Position numbers and translations under genes: made by a program. From Thermococcus litoralis DSM 5473 (GTDB lineage: Archaea; Methanobacteriota_B; Thermococci; Thermococcales; Thermococcaceae), in assembly GCF_000246985.2 (NCBI RefSeq), contig NC_022084.1:938187-1002186 (forward strand): a DNA stretch of 64,000 nucleotides. Reading direction: 5' to 3'. Of this stretch, positions 33,420-41,629 are shown piece by piece. Each line of letters begins with the position of its first letter. The stretch's first letter is position 1. The notes under the pieces are model-generated. The model was not told where the DNA came from and ran no database searches. It worked only from the letters and a program-made list of their open reading frames with translations.

Positions 33420-35936
33420 CTAATCCTCAATTCCTTTTTCAGTGATCCTAAACGCCGCTTCTCCTTCAGGTAGATGTGGAGAGTCTATAAGTCTTGCAAC
33501 CCTCTTTCCGGCCTTTCCTTTCCTTAAATAAACCCTAACAGTGGCGGAGTGTGCCAAGATATGACCACCTATTGGTCTTGTTGGATCGCCAAAGAATGCA
33601 TCAGGTCTCGCTTGAACTTGGTTGGTAACGAATACTGCTATATCGTAAAGGTTGGCCAAACGATGGAGGTCAGCTAAGTGCTTAGCGAGCTTTTGTTGCC
33701 TCTCTGCTAATGTCCCCCTCCCCACGTATTCGGATCTAAAGTGTCCTGTGAGAGAATCCACGACAAGAAGTTTAACCGGTCTGTCGCTTGCAGCCTTTTG
33801 TTTGATGATTTCCTCCGCTTTTTCTACAAGGAGCATTTGATGGTTGGAGTTAAATGCCCTAGCAACGTAAATGTTCTTTAATACTTCCTCTGGATCCATA
33901 CCCCTGTTTTCTGCTATTTGTTTTATCCTCTCTGGCCTAAATGTATTCTCGGTATCAATCCAAATCACACTCCCATTCAAGCCGCCCTCTTCTGGGGGCT
34001 TTTGGACGAGAACAGCCAATGTATGGGCTAATTGGGTATTATGGAGTATCAGCCCGTTTGGTGCAACAAAGTTGTGAACCTCTGGAACCACAAGATCGTA
34101 GACGTAGTCATTGTATTCCACCAAGCTAACGCTCTCAACTTCGTAGAATGAGAGCTTCCTAGCTAAGGATATCACCTCAAGTGCATGCCTTGCTATTTCT
34201 CTTAGGTATTGAATTTCAGATTTTAGCGCGGATATAACTTTAGCTCTTAATTCTGTATCTTTAGGAATCCCCCGGTAGCGGTAATTTTTAATTTGACCTT
34301 CTGTAAAACCATATTTTTTGAGGACTGTCCATGAAAATGGTAGCTTTGGTTTATCAGTATTGCAAAGTTCTTTTTCAGCACGCTCAAGCTCTGCAAGGGC
34401 TTTTTTAAAGTACTCTTCTATTTTCTCTAACGTCTTTTCAGTAAACCAAACTTCCTTTGAACGTGTTAGCAGGTGATATGCCGTCTCACCTTCTCGTTTA
34501 GGCAACTTGAAGTGTGAATAAAGTTTTCCTAGGTACCGTGCAAGCTGTGGTGGATACCTCCCAATCCCTCCCGAATTAAATCCACCAACTTTAATTTTTG
34601 ACTTTTTAATCACATCCTCAAGCAGGCTTCTGTCTTCACCAGTTATATAAAGCCTGTAGTACGTCTTCCCTTCAATGAGTTTCTCTGAAACCGTGGGGGT
34701 TATTCCCAAACGCTTTAACAGGAAAACTAAGCCATCTGCAAGTTTTTTGCTTTTTGTTGATAACTCTACAATACTGCTAGATATGTATCCGTCACCATCC
34801 ACATATCCGGCTAAAAATGCCATCAATGTTGTTTCATCTCCATTGAGAATTACATCCGGAACTTCTTTTGTGCTTGCGTCACTCTTCGCTAAGTTCCCAA
34901 GTACCCTATCTACCGTGCTCTTTCTTATAAGAATCCTATAAAGCCCCCTTCTCGTTTCTACCGTTGGAGTGTAACCGTCTTTGCTTTTTAGGTACTCGAC
35001 GATAAAGTCCTTGATAACTTCAGAGCCTGTTGTTATCGAAACGGGGTTTGCTGTACCTTCAGCCACAAATAGACCCAAAAAGTATGCATCATCCTCATCA
35101 ATAGTCAAAGAATTTGCTGGTACTTTCCTAACCCCTACAAGCACATCTCCCCTTTTGATTTCTCCAGCCTTTATCCACTGGAACCCATCCCTAAATACCA
35201 ACACAGGGTGAGGAAGTGTTACTTTAATGTTGATCCCAGTTGAAAGCTTAAGTTCCACAAGGTTTGAGACCTTCTCCCGGTAAATGTAACTTGCCTTTGT
35301 CCTTTTTACTTCTCCGCTGTCAAGATCAAAGGCGTAAACGGCCACAGTATCCACTGGAACAGCGAAGCCATTGTCAAATGGAACTTCGCCATTTTTGAGT
35401 GCATACTTTGTATACATTTCCTCTATGCTCTCAAAATGCACTACTGTGTCATTTTCGTAATAGATTGGAGTGTCCTTTGCAAAGCATTTTCCACTTCCAA
35501 ATTCTCCAAATACCTCGGAAATAGCCTGTGTTTCAATTCCACCGCCGAGAAGCTTATCCAAGGACTTGCTTCCGGTAGTAATCTTGCCCACAACAGCTCT
35601 CTTTTTTAAATATTCGTCGGCACGCATAAAGGTCCCGATATTGGCAGCTTCTCTCGCGGCTTGAATGATCTTTAGAGCAGCCCCTTCACTTATTCCAGCA
35701 AGCTCCTTTAGTTCCAAGGGAGATGCAACAGCTATTGCTTCCAAACTATCATAACCTGCCTCCCTAAGCTTTTCAGCAGTTGCAGGTCCAACTCCGGGGA
35801 GATCTTCCAAGCTTCTTATTTCCTTCTTTTTGGTTGCTTCTTTATTTGCTTCAATTGACAATTCTTCAAGATCGTCAAGCTCTTCAAACTCTTCAAGCTC
35901 TTTAATTTCATCCTCAACTTTCTTTTTTCTCGCCAT
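33420..35936 (-). CDS. radA: RadA recombinase with large intein
   Basis: 838 residues from ATG 35936 (GGTGGT site). The N-terminal helix-hairpin-helix domain ([20 protein letters not shown]) is followed by the ATPase core. The intein interrupts Walker A between GEFGSGK and TQLAHT. Walker B is [11 protein letters not shown], and ends [20 protein letters not shown] are typical. After splicing the recombinase would be about 355 residues, the usual length. It forms filaments on single-stranded DNA in repair and restart. The gene lies beside the proposed replication origin. Confidence 0.95.
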   Translation of the reverse strand: MARKKKVEDEIKELEEFEELDDLEELSIEANKEATKKKEIRSLEDLPGVGPATAEKLREAGYDSLEAIAVASPLELKELAGISEGAALKIIQAAREAANIGTFMRADEYLKKRAVVGKITTGSKSLDKLLGGGIETQAISEVFGEFGSGKCFAKDTPIYYENDTVVHFESIEEMYTKYALKNGEVPFDNGFAVPVDTVAVYAFDLDSGEVKRTKASYIYREKVSNLVELKLSTGINIKVTLPHPVLVFRDGFQWIKAGEIKRGDVLVGVRKVPANSLTIDEDDAYFLGLFVAEGTANPVSITTGSEVIKDFIVEYLKSKDGYTPTVETRRGLYRILIRKSTVDRVLGNLAKSDASTKEVPDVILNGDETTLMAFLAGYVDGDGYISSSIVELSTKSKKLADGLVFLLKRLGITPTVSEKLIEGKTYYRLYITGEDRSLLEDVIKKSKIKVGGFNSGGIGRYPPQLARYLGKLYSHFKLPKREGETAYHLLTRSKEVWFTEKTLEKIEEYFKKALAELERAEKELCNTDKPKLPFSWTVLKKYGFTEGQIKNYRYRGIPKDTELRAKVISALKSEIQYLREIARHALEVISLARKLSFYEVESVSLVEYNDYVYDLVVPEVHNFVAPNGLILHNTQLAHTLAVLVQKPPEEGGLNGSVIWIDTENTFRPERIKQIAENRGMDPEEVLKNIYVARAFNSNHQMLLVEKAEEIIKQKAASDRPVKLLVVDSLTGHFRSEYVGRGTLAERQQKLAKHLADLHRLANLYDIAVFVTNQVQARPDAFFGDPTRPIGGHILAHSATVRVYLRKGKAGKRVARLIDSPHLPEGEAAFRITEKGIED
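34038..35486 (-). other. Intein inside RadA with LAGLIDADG homing endonuclease
   Basis: About 483 residues, beginning [12 protein letters not shown] and ending [14 protein letters not shown] before the +1 threonine. Splicing residues are present: C1, a block-B-like histidine (LPHPV), and the terminal HN. Endonuclease motifs LGLFVAEGT and [12 protein letters not shown] are intact. The site, directly after the Walker A lysine, is a known radA intein insertion point. Both splicing and homing look functional. Confidence 0.92.
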
Positions 35937-36089
35937 AGTTACCACCCATAAGCATGATTCTACATAGTAGTGGATTCAAAGTGCTTATATATTTTTCCCA
36001 TGCCCGAAAAAAGGACTTAAAGGCTGAAAATTAAAAAACCATTGATTAGTAAAGCCAGAATGCAAAAATAAAGGCATTAAGTTTGAGAT

Positions 36090-36110
36090 TTCCAGTGGAA
36101 ATGAAACTCT
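36090..36110 (+). repeat. Mini-ORB-like box 1
   Basis: TTCCAGTGGAAATGAAACTC followed by T, just downstream of the channel-gene remnant. It lacks the trailing G-run. It matches the archaeal mini-ORB core recognised by Orc1/Cdc6. Confidence 0.65.
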
Positions 36111-36493
36111 ACTTTGCAGACTTGATAACCAACAGCTTTGCACCTTCTGGAATCGGCTCATCAAGAGGTGGCATGAGGTGAATTTCTTCTTTTGCATAAC
36201 CAAGAAGGAACAAACCCTTGGAGTATAGGATTTTGAATGCCTCTCCAAAAGCCATTCTATCCATCTCGGGGAGTCTTAGAGAAGTTATATCGTATCTCCC
36301 GAGGGCTGTTGTTATCTCATCTATGACCTGACCTCCTCCCCGCCGTGAAGGACGAGGCTTTCAAAAGAAAAAAAGTAAAGCAATGCAAGATTATCGCAAG
36401 CAAAACCACAGCTAATACAAGAGCGAATATTTTGCTCCTTTTTAGCTTTATCCTTATCTTCAAAAGCCTTCTAACTAACGGAACGGGTATCAT
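36109..36493 (-). pseudogene. Remnant of a potassium-channel-like gene with deleted middle
   Basis: From ATG 36493 the frame reads MIPVPLVRRLLKIRIKLKRS then IFALVLAVVLLAII, a channel-like N-terminus, into the mini-element. After the element a different frame gives VIDEITTALGRYDITSLRLP and FLLGYAKEEIHLMPPLDEPI, the end of a TrkA-C/RCK-type domain, stopping at 36109. Pore and nucleotide-binding domains are missing, and the two ends are out of frame even without the element. This suggests deletion between two copies of the element. Confidence 0.65.
36328..36374 (-). mobile_element. TTAC-associated 47 bp mini-element
   Basis: On the minus strand it follows TTAC (36378-36375): seven T, CTTTTGAAAG, hairpin arms CCTCGTCC / CGGCGGGG, then AGGAGGTCAG. 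It sits between the two ends of the broken channel gene. Its sequence differs from the 21.9 kb copy at only a few positions. Confidence 0.75.
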
Positions 36494-36532
36494 TGCATTA
36501 GAAGTTAAGGTCTAACCTTAAAAAGCTTCACT

Positions 36533-36550
36533 TTCCAGTGGAAATAAAAC
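36533..36550 (+). repeat. Mini-ORB-like box 2
   Basis: TTCCAGTGGAAATAAAAC, in the same orientation as box 3, which begins 68 bp downstream. Confidence 0.65.
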
Positions 36551-36600
36551 ACCACAATTTTGGATAATGATGATTGATTTGACACGTCAATGATTAAAAG

Positions 36601-36621
36601 TTCCAGTGGAAATAAAGCTCT
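36601..36621 (+). repeat. Mini-ORB-like box 3
   Basis: TTCCAGTGGAAATAAAGCTC; the reversed long box begins 70 bp downstream. Confidence 0.65.
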
Positions 36622-36665
36622 TTTTCCATACTTATCTAAGCGTTCATAAAATCATCTAACAAACC

Positions 36666-36690
36666 CCCAGAGTTTCATTTCCACTGGAAC
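36666..36690 (-). repeat. Long ORB with G-string, left of the AT-rich core
   Basis: On the minus strand: TTCCAGTGGAAATGAAACTC, then T and a run of five G. The core plus G-run is the full ORB pattern bound by Orc1/Cdc6 (HTH to core, ISM/AAA+ region towards the G-run). Confidence 0.75.
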
Positions 36691-36901
36691 CTTGTTTTGA
36701 GAAATGGACGGATTTTGCGAATGAAGAAAATGTAAAAAGCATTTAAAAAGGCATTTAACGTTTACAAATATTGATTTGTTCACGATGCTTAAATGATAAA
36801 CGAAGGATAGTTATTATCTTTACCATTTATTCGTGTCATATTTGAACAATGTTCATAGATAGGTATATATATCCAAAAACACAGAAATAGTGGGAGTGTT
36901 T

Positions 36902-36932
36902 ACACCAACTTTAATAACAAAAAGGTTGGTGT
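36902..36932. repeat. Inverted repeat beside the right ORB
   Basis: ACACCAAC (36902-36909) and GTTGGTGT (36925-36932) form a perfect 8 bp stem with a 15-base AT-rich loop, ten bases from the right ORB. It may be structural DNA at the origin or a transcription stop. Confidence 0.5.
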
Positions 36933-36942
36933 TTTGCGCCGC

Positions 36943-36970
36943 TTCCACAGGAAATGAAACTCTGGGGGGT
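36943..36970 (+). repeat. Long ORB with G-string, right of the AT-rich core
   Basis: TTCCACAGGAAATGAAACTC, then T and six G. Two core positions differ from the left long ORB, but the G-run is complete. It is inverted relative to the box at 36666-36690. Confidence 0.72.
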
Positions 36971-37164
36971 TAAGTCTCTGTTTAACAATTAACTTTTTGG
37001 TAAACATTTTCGTTGAATTCAATGCACATCTAAGACCATCACTGTTCTTATTTTGGAGTACATCTATGTTCATTATATCCTCCATAGGAAACAAGAAATG
37101 GGTTGCTCAGTGCTTGTTAATTGTAAAATTCCCATGTGGCTTTTGTATTCTTCATGGGCATTGC

Positions 37165-37175
37165 TTCCATTGGAA
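37165..37175. promoter_or_regulatory. ORB-like palindrome in the promoter of the 37210 gene
   Basis: TTCCATTGGAA lies directly upstream of the TATA box AGTTTAAATA (37181-37190). A variant core, TTCCTGTGGAA, lies at 37217-37227 inside the gene start. If Orc1/Cdc6 binds here, transcription of this gene could respond to origin occupancy. Confidence 0.4.
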
Positions 37176-37209
37176 GAGTGAGTTTAAATACTTCAAAGTT
37201 CAACTTCAT

Positions 37210-37818
37210 ATGGTGGTTCCTGTGGAAGTACTCAAATGGTTGGAAGAAGGACATGACAATGCGAGGGATATAGTGGACCTTCCTTGGAAAGTGACAAAAA
37301 AAGCAGAAGGGATTTATTTGGCAGAATACCCAAAAATTCCCTTTGTTCTCAACATAGTAATAACTGATGAGTTCGTTCACCTCATAGTTCCTCTCGGATT
37401 AGAAACATTCGCCTTAGAACTGCCGGAGCGCTTGAAAGTTTACCATACCCTCTTGTTGCTGAACGATAGGCTAAATCTGATAAAGTTCTGCATAACTGGG
37501 ATAAATGAGGAGATAACCTTGAGGGTTGACTTGGACAGGAAAACTCTTGGAAAAGGGGAATTTAACGATGCTCTTACAAGTCTCTTGATAGGTTTGAATC
37601 AAGTAATAGCTGCCTTGGGACTTGAAGAAGAGTTCGCTAGGGCAGTTTTTGAGAGAGTTGCAATGATGGTGCTGGAAAGACTTGAAAAGGGTGCCAAAAA
37701 AGAAGAAATTCTGAACTTCTTGGTAGTTAAGGTCGGGATGGATCCAAAAGATGCCGAGGAATTCTTGGAAAAGATAATTGAGACTAAAAGCCCGAAAGAG
37801 GATATTGGTTACTTTTAA
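37210..37818 (+). CDS. YbjN-like (type III secretion chaperone fold) protein
   Basis: 202 residues from ATG 37210, about 25 bp after the TATA box, so probably leaderless. The middle (VLNIVITDEFVHLIVPLGLE through LRVDLDRKTLGKGEFNDALT) follows the YbjN/CesT alpha-beta layout, and the C-terminus is a charged helical tail. Function in archaea is unknown. It is the first gene right of the proposed origin and is convergent with the PIN gene, meeting it with no gap. Confidence 0.55.
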   Translation: MVVPVEVLKWLEEGHDNARDIVDLPWKVTKKAEGIYLAEYPKIPFVLNIVITDEFVHLIVPLGLETFALELPERLKVYHTLLLLNDRLNLIKFCITGINEEITLRVDLDRKTLGKGEFNDALTSLLIGLNQVIAALGLEEEFARAVFERVAMMVLERLEKGAKKEEILNFLVVKVGMDPKDAEEFLEKIIETKSPKEDIGYF

Positions 37819-38817
37819 CTACCCTTCAATTTTCAATTCCATCAGCCTTCTGCACAAGTTCCAGTGGAAATGAAACTCTTGATGTATGTCCTTCTTGAAG
37901 ATTAACTTCAATTCGTTTAGCCCAGTTTTTCCCCTAAATTCGCCAAACAAAAGCACGTTGTTCATTTCTATAACACCAAAAACTGCCGCCAAATTGAAGA
38001 TTAGGGTCCTCAGCTGATAGCCGGTTGCGTAGTGTTCGCTTAGCTCTTCGTGGGGATATTCAAAGAGAAAATATTCAACTCCTTCAAGTTTTGCTATGTC
38101 AGTCATTGCGATATCTGCCGTTAAGAGAACTACGAGTGCTGGGGTGTTTTTATCGAATTCCTTCAAGGTCTTTATTATCAGTTCGTCGTTTGTGTTTGCC
38201 TTTTCATCAATGCTTTTTACCTCTATTATTTTGTCTTTTATCTTTTCGTATTCTTTTAGGGCTATGTACGCAGCTTTCCTCGATTTCTTCATCCTCCTGT
38301 TGCTAAATTCTTGGAGCAAATGCGAATTGTGGAGAATTTTCCTCAGCTCTTTTAGTTGTGCTGGTTTGTACTTGAAGTTCATTGAGTTTTCTATTTCCTT
38401 CTTTACTAAATCCACTATTGCTATCTGGATTCCCTCCGCTCCCTTGAGCTTGGATAAAAACGCATGGTACAATAGGTTGGTATCCGGGGCAAAGATTATT
38501 CTTTTCGTGAGGCTCTTATATGCGTTAAGCTTTTCTTGGAACTCATCAATGTTTGCGTAGTTTACGATTCCACTGGAAAGGAAGCACTCATAAAAGTCTC
38601 TGTATGTGGAAAGATCATATAGATACCTTTCTTTTCCTCGAAGTACTTTATGAAATTCGTCTTCTTTGGCTAACACTCTTATTTTGTACCTTTCTCTGTA
38701 GGGAAACGCCTCTAAAAGCGGAATGTTGTAGAGGGGGCTGCTCACTCTTATTCTGCCTCTCATCTGGATTAAGTTGATGAGTATCTGGAGCTCTGGCTTC
38801 TCTATAATCTTTTCCAT
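37819..38817 (-). CDS. PIN-domain nuclease paired with a CARF protein
   Basis: 332 residues. An N-terminal ~105-residue region precedes a PIN domain: D112 (APDTNLLYHAF), E141 (KKEIENS), D211 (TNDELI) and D235/D240 (LLTADIAMTD). A basic insertion (NRRMKKSRKAA) and a C-terminal ~80-residue region follow. It overlaps the CARF gene upstream by 16 bases, so the two are co-translated. A ribonuclease switched by a nucleotide signal bound to CARF is a reasonable hypothesis. ORB-like 11-mers occur inside the gene (37859, 38568). Confidence 0.7.
   Translation of the reverse strand: MEKIIEKPELQILINLIQMRGRIRVSSPLYNIPLLEAFPYRERYKIRVLAKEDEFHKVLRGKERYLYDLSTYRDFYECFLSSGIVNYANIDEFQEKLNAYKSLTKRIIFAPDTNLLYHAFLSKLKGAEGIQIAIVDLVKKEIENSMNFKYKPAQLKELRKILHNSHLLQEFSNRRMKKSRKAAYIALKEYEKIKDKIIEVKSIDEKANTNDELIIKTLKEFDKNTPALVVLLTADIAMTDIAKLEGVEYFLFEYPHEELSEHYATGYQLRTLIFNLAAVFGVIEMNNVLLFGEFRGKTGLNELKLIFKKDIHQEFHFHWNLCRRLMELKIEG
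37859..37879 (+). repeat. Mini-ORB-like box inside the PIN gene 3' end
   Basis: TTCCAGTGGAAATGAAACTC, identical over 20 bases to the box at 36090. In the minus-strand reading it encodes EFHFHWN near the end of the PIN protein. Confidence 0.6.
38568..38578. repeat. ORB-core palindrome inside the PIN gene
   Basis: TTCCACTGGAA, the reverse of the ORB core, without the GAAAC extension. Confidence 0.45.
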
Positions 38818-39281
38818 CTTCTGCCCTCCATAAAGTCCTTTAGTTTTTGGATATGCAGAGGGATCATCATGTAAGGTCTATTTGCGTATTCCAAGTCTCT
38901 GAGTGAGAGGTAGAAGAGGTGTTCCACTTCCAGTGGAAGTGCATGGATAGCAGCCCCAGCCACTAAGGCTTTCCTTCCAGAGGTTATGTCAACAGAAACC
39001 TCATACCCTTCTTCTTTCAGCTTTTTGAGGAGTTCTCCTATCTTCTCATCCGCCTCGAGAAAGTTGTCTTCCTCTATTACCACCCATTCTATCTCCGGAG
39101 AAAAGCCGTATTCACTGGAAATTATCTTCAGGGCTTCAACGGCTTTGGGGAGTTTTTCAGAATAGATATCTTCCAGAAAGATGTAAATCTTGTCTGGCCT
39201 ATAGCCCTGCATAACCACGGCATAATAGGAGTTTATCATGGCCCACGTTGACCTTCCGAGCATTGTGATGTATGCCTTCAT
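38802..39281 (-). CDS. Stand-alone CARF-domain protein
   Basis: 159 residues from ATG 39281 (GTGGAG site). A Rossmann-like fold with MLGRSTWAMINSYYAVV at the N-terminus and VDITSGRKALVAGAAIHAL (about 97-115), the ligand-loop motif of CARF domains that sense cyclic oligoadenylates in type III CRISPR systems. No HTH, HEPN or other effector is fused; the effector is most likely the PIN protein encoded just downstream. No cas gene is nearby. The ligand could also be a different nucleotide. Confidence 0.65.
   Translation of the reverse strand: MKAYITMLGRSTWAMINSYYAVVMQGYRPDKIYIFLEDIYSEKLPKAVEALKIISSEYGFSPEIEWVVIEEDNFLEADEKIGELLKKLKEEGYEVSVDITSGRKALVAGAAIHALPLEVEHLFYLSLRDLEYANRPYMMIPLHIQKLKDFMEGRRWKRL
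38928..38938. repeat. ORB-core palindrome inside the CARF gene
   Basis: TTCCAGTGGAA within the CARF coding sequence, again without the extension. Together with the others it extends the ORB-rich zone about 2 kb to the right of the origin. Confidence 0.45.
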
Positions 39282-39291
39282 AGGCTCCACT

Positions 39292-39753
39292 TTAATCTAT
39301 AAGAATGAGCCCATACAAAACACTTTCGGAGAAGTCGAGCTTGACTATTTTTGAGAGCTCTATCCCCACGGCATCTATTGAGGGCCTTACCTTACTTGGC
39401 ATTTTGCACTCTCCACTTCTTTCGAATTCACACTCTTCACAGAGGTTGCAGTTTCCCGGAAATAGTGCTGTTGCATAGAAGTTCCCACTTTTGAACAGCT
39501 CTTCTTCTCTCTTCAGAATATAATCCAACACCTTTCTCTTTTCTTCTTCAAAATTCTCGAAATTGACCTCAAACTTTATCAAAAGTGCCTGCTTATAATG
39601 TTTTACCAGTTCCTTCGTTTCCTTCCATGGAGGAGCATAAGGTGGGCAGGAAGGGCTTTTTCCATAGACTGGGCAACTTCTGCACTTCCACACTGGTCTT
39701 GGTGAAACAATAATTTCCTCTGCTGCTATCTCTTTCTCCCAGATTACCCTCAT
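39292..39753 (-). CDS. DUF2284 metal-binding protein
   Basis: About 153 residues. WKCRSCPVYGKSPSCPPYAP and GNCNLCEECEFERSGECKMP give two cysteine clusters characteristic of DUF2284, probably binding metal or an iron-sulfur centre. ATG 39753 fits a TATA-like TTAAATTTTT about 35 bp upstream. Physiological role unknown. Confidence 0.72.
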   Translation of the reverse strand: MRVIWEKEIAAEEIIVSPRPVWKCRSCPVYGKSPSCPPYAPPWKETKELVKHYKQALLIKFEVNFENFEEEKRKVLDYILKREEELFKSGNFYATALFPGNCNLCEECEFERSGECKMPSKVRPSIDAVGIELSKIVKLDFSESVLYGLILID

Positions 39754-39784
39754 AAAGGAAAAATTGAAAAATCTCAATAAAAAT

Positions 39785-40507
39785 TTAATCCATCAGGCGG
39801 CCTCCGTTAACATCAACGACTTCCCCAGTTATGTGGTCATTTTCTAGCAGAAAAATAACCGCATGAGCTATATCTTCTGGCTTGGCTATCTCCCCGGTTA
39901 ATGAAAGCTTTCTTAGCCTTTCTCTCATCTCTTCATTTATCATATCAGTTGCGACAGGTCCTGGGGCAACGGCATTTACTAAAATGTTCGGTGCCAAATG
40001 CCTCGCGAGATTAAAAGTGAGTGCTATCAACCCTCCTTTTGATGCTGCATAGTGGGTTCCTACAGTTCCCCCGTCTTTACCGGCTATTGAGGCTATGTTG
40101 ACTATTTTGCCTTTCTTCATGTATTTGAGGACTTCTTGCGTAACTATGAAGGCTCCCTTTAAGTTGACCCCCAAAACCTTGTCCCACTCTTCATCGCTTA
40201 TCTCTATTGGGTTTATTGTCTTTCCAAGGATTCCGGCATTGTTGATTAGGATGTCAATTCTTCCAAACTTCTGGATAGCTTTTTCTACCATCTCTCTGAC
40301 TTCTTCCCTGTTGCTTACATCTGCCCTGACTACGAGGGTTTCTACACCATAAGCTCTGCACATTTCTTCGGTTTTCTTTGCGTTTTCTTCATCCTTTGCA
40401 TAGTTTATGATTACATTACATCCCTTCTTTGCCAGAGCAACTGCAATTGCCCTTCCTATTCCCCGAGAGGCCCCGGTCACTAAAGCCACTTTTCCTTTCA
40501 ACTCCAT
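39785..40507 (-). CDS. Short-chain dehydrogenase/reductase (FabG-like)
   Basis: 240 residues from ATG 40507 (GGTGATCG site). VTGASRGIGRA binds NAD(P); LINNAGILG, the catalytic SIAG and YAASKGG (Tyr-x3-Lys) are all present. Archaea lack fatty-acid synthase, so the substrate is more likely a ketone or sugar derivative than a 3-ketoacyl-ACP. Confidence 0.82.
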   Translation of the reverse strand: MELKGKVALVTGASRGIGRAIAVALAKKGCNVIINYAKDEENAKKTEEMCRAYGVETLVVRADVSNREEVREMVEKAIQKFGRIDILINNAGILGKTINPIEISDEEWDKVLGVNLKGAFIVTQEVLKYMKKGKIVNIASIAGKDGGTVGTHYAASKGGLIALTFNLARHLAPNILVNAVAPGPVATDMINEEMRERLRKLSLTGEIAKPEDIAHAVIFLLENDHITGEVVDVNGGRLMD

Positions 40508-40600
40508 GTCGATCACCAAAATAGATTTGGGAAAGTGCCATAAAAGCTTTATCAAGTAAAGGAACAATGCCGAAATGCTTTTACGTTCTTAATCATAATA

Positions 40601-40783
40601 TTGAAACATGAAAACCATTCAAAGTCATTCAAGGAAAGAACGATTTTGGAAAGATTAACCCTCAACCTAAAACCTGGAGCAGGCAAGGAGGATTTAGAAA
40701 AGGCCCTGAAAAGGGCACGTAATTCGATTTGGGGGCTTGTTGGAATGAGAGAAGGTAATCATTTGTATCTCAGCTTAACGTAG
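40601..40783 (+). CDS. Small hypothetical protein (uncertain)
   Basis: 60 codons from a TTG: ILERLTLNLKPGAGKEDLEKALKRARNSIWGLVGMREGN. A TATA-like GCTTTTACG lies about 25 bp upstream, so a leaderless start at 40601 is possible. Charge pattern looks protein-like, but its last 25 bases overlap the convergent SemiSWEET gene and no family was recognised. Confidence 0.35.
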   Translation: MKHENHSKSFKERTILERLTLNLKPGAGKEDLEKALKRARNSIWGLVGMREGNHLYLSLT

Positions 40784-41004
40784 AGATTGACACCACTCTG
40801 GAGGGCTGCCAGGGAGTTTAGGGTTAGGAATACCCAGTCCCCTATTAGATACGAATAGATTGCGAGCAGTGTTGAGGCAGTAACGTAAACCAGAACAAAC
40901 TCCAAGTTTAGTGGACATCTCTTGTTTTTGATTGTTTCCCATGTTTGGGGCACCCAAGAACTCACGAGAAGAAGCATGCCTATGAGTCCCACGAGTTCCT
41001 TCAT
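40759..41004 (-). CDS. SemiSWEET-like PQ-loop membrane protein
   Basis: 81 residues with three helices and a PQ motif (SSWVPQTWETIKNKRCPLN), the half-transporter unit of SemiSWEET/PQ-loop proteins, which act as dimers to move sugars. A strong GGGAGGTGATAAA site sets ATG 41004. The substrate is unknown. Confidence 0.72.
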   Translation of the reverse strand: MKELVGLIGMLLLVSSWVPQTWETIKNKRCPLNLEFVLVYVTASTLLAIYSYLIGDWVFLTLNSLAALQSGVNLYVKLRYK

Positions 41005-41115
41005 TTTATCACCTCCCTCTCTTGCACCGAGGACTATTAACACTGTTTAAAAAAGATTGTGGACTATTACAGGTGTATTCCTAAAAAAGAAAAGCGCAAA
41101 ATAATCAAAAGAATG

Positions 41116-41586
41116 TCAATACTTTAATTCGGAGGCGAGTTTTGAGGTTGCCCATGTTTTAACGTCTTCATCGAGAATATCGTTAATAATCTTAAACGCC
41201 TCCTGAATCTTTCCCTCTCTTGCGAGGGCTAATGCCACCTCAGCCTGTATTTTTGACCTGTTGGAGATATCTCTTATAAGTCCGGCTATTTTTAAAGCTT
41301 CGTCTGGTTTACCAAGCCCAAGAAACTCGAAAGCCAGGCTCATGAGGGCTTTAGTGATACTCTCATCGTTTTCAATTTCAAAGATAGCTTCTATTGTTTG
41401 GTTGAGAGCATCATGGTAGTCTCTTCCCTGCTTTGCCATCTCTACCGTTAGCATTGACATTGACTTTGCCCTTATCCCCTTGTCGGGAATCGACTCTGCA
41501 ATTTGAAGTGCGTTCTCAAAGTCACCTCTCTTTATGAGTTTTGAGACGGTTTCGTAAAGGGCCCGTGACTGGTACCATTCCTGCAT
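41116..41586 (-). CDS. Alpha-helical TPR-like repeat protein
   Basis: 156 residues of helical pairs: FENALQIAESIPDKGIRAKS, DEALKIAGLIRDISNRSKIQ, EAFKIINDILDEDVKTWATS. The spacing of 30-35 residues fits TPR/SEL1-like repeats, probably for protein contacts. ATG 41586 has a GGTG upstream. It stands alone, with no clear partner. Confidence 0.6.
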   Translation of the reverse strand: MQEWYQSRALYETVSKLIKRGDFENALQIAESIPDKGIRAKSMSMLTVEMAKQGRDYHDALNQTIEAIFEIENDESITKALMSLAFEFLGLGKPDEALKIAGLIRDISNRSKIQAEVALALAREGKIQEAFKIINDILDEDVKTWATSKLASELKY

Positions 41587-41629
41587 GCAAACACCAAATA
41601 AGTTTTGCATTTGGAAAATTTAAGCTTTC

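Larger units (their letters stand above)
36533..36970. other. Probable chromosomal replication origin (oriC)
   Basis: Four ORB-like boxes lie within 440 bp. The two with G-runs (36666-36690 reversed, 36943-36970 forward) face opposite ways and flank about 250 bp of AT-rich sequence, the ORB-DUE-ORB plan described for Pyrococcus and Sulfolobus origins. Mini-ORBs at 36533 and 36601 lie to the left. There is no gene in this stretch, and radA is close by. What is missing is an adjacent orc1/cdc6 gene. Confidence 0.75.

Noticed and set aside
35985..36248. An 87-codon minus-strand frame near the origin
   Set aside because: It runs in a different frame over the channel-gene remnant, whose own frame reads as a clear TrkA-C-like ending.
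36533..36690. Three similar 20-mers at 68-70 bp spacing, suggesting a short CRISPR array
   Set aside because: The third is inverted, two carry or lack G-runs in the ORB fashion, and further copies lie far away and inside genes. The core matches the archaeal ORB rather than any CRISPR repeat, and there are no cas genes.
36997..37209. Extending the YbjN-like protein upstream to a start at 36997
   Set aside because: The extra 71 residues would cover the promoter (TATA at 37181) and the ORB-like palindrome, and the sequence looks non-coding. ATG 37210 fits a leaderless start.
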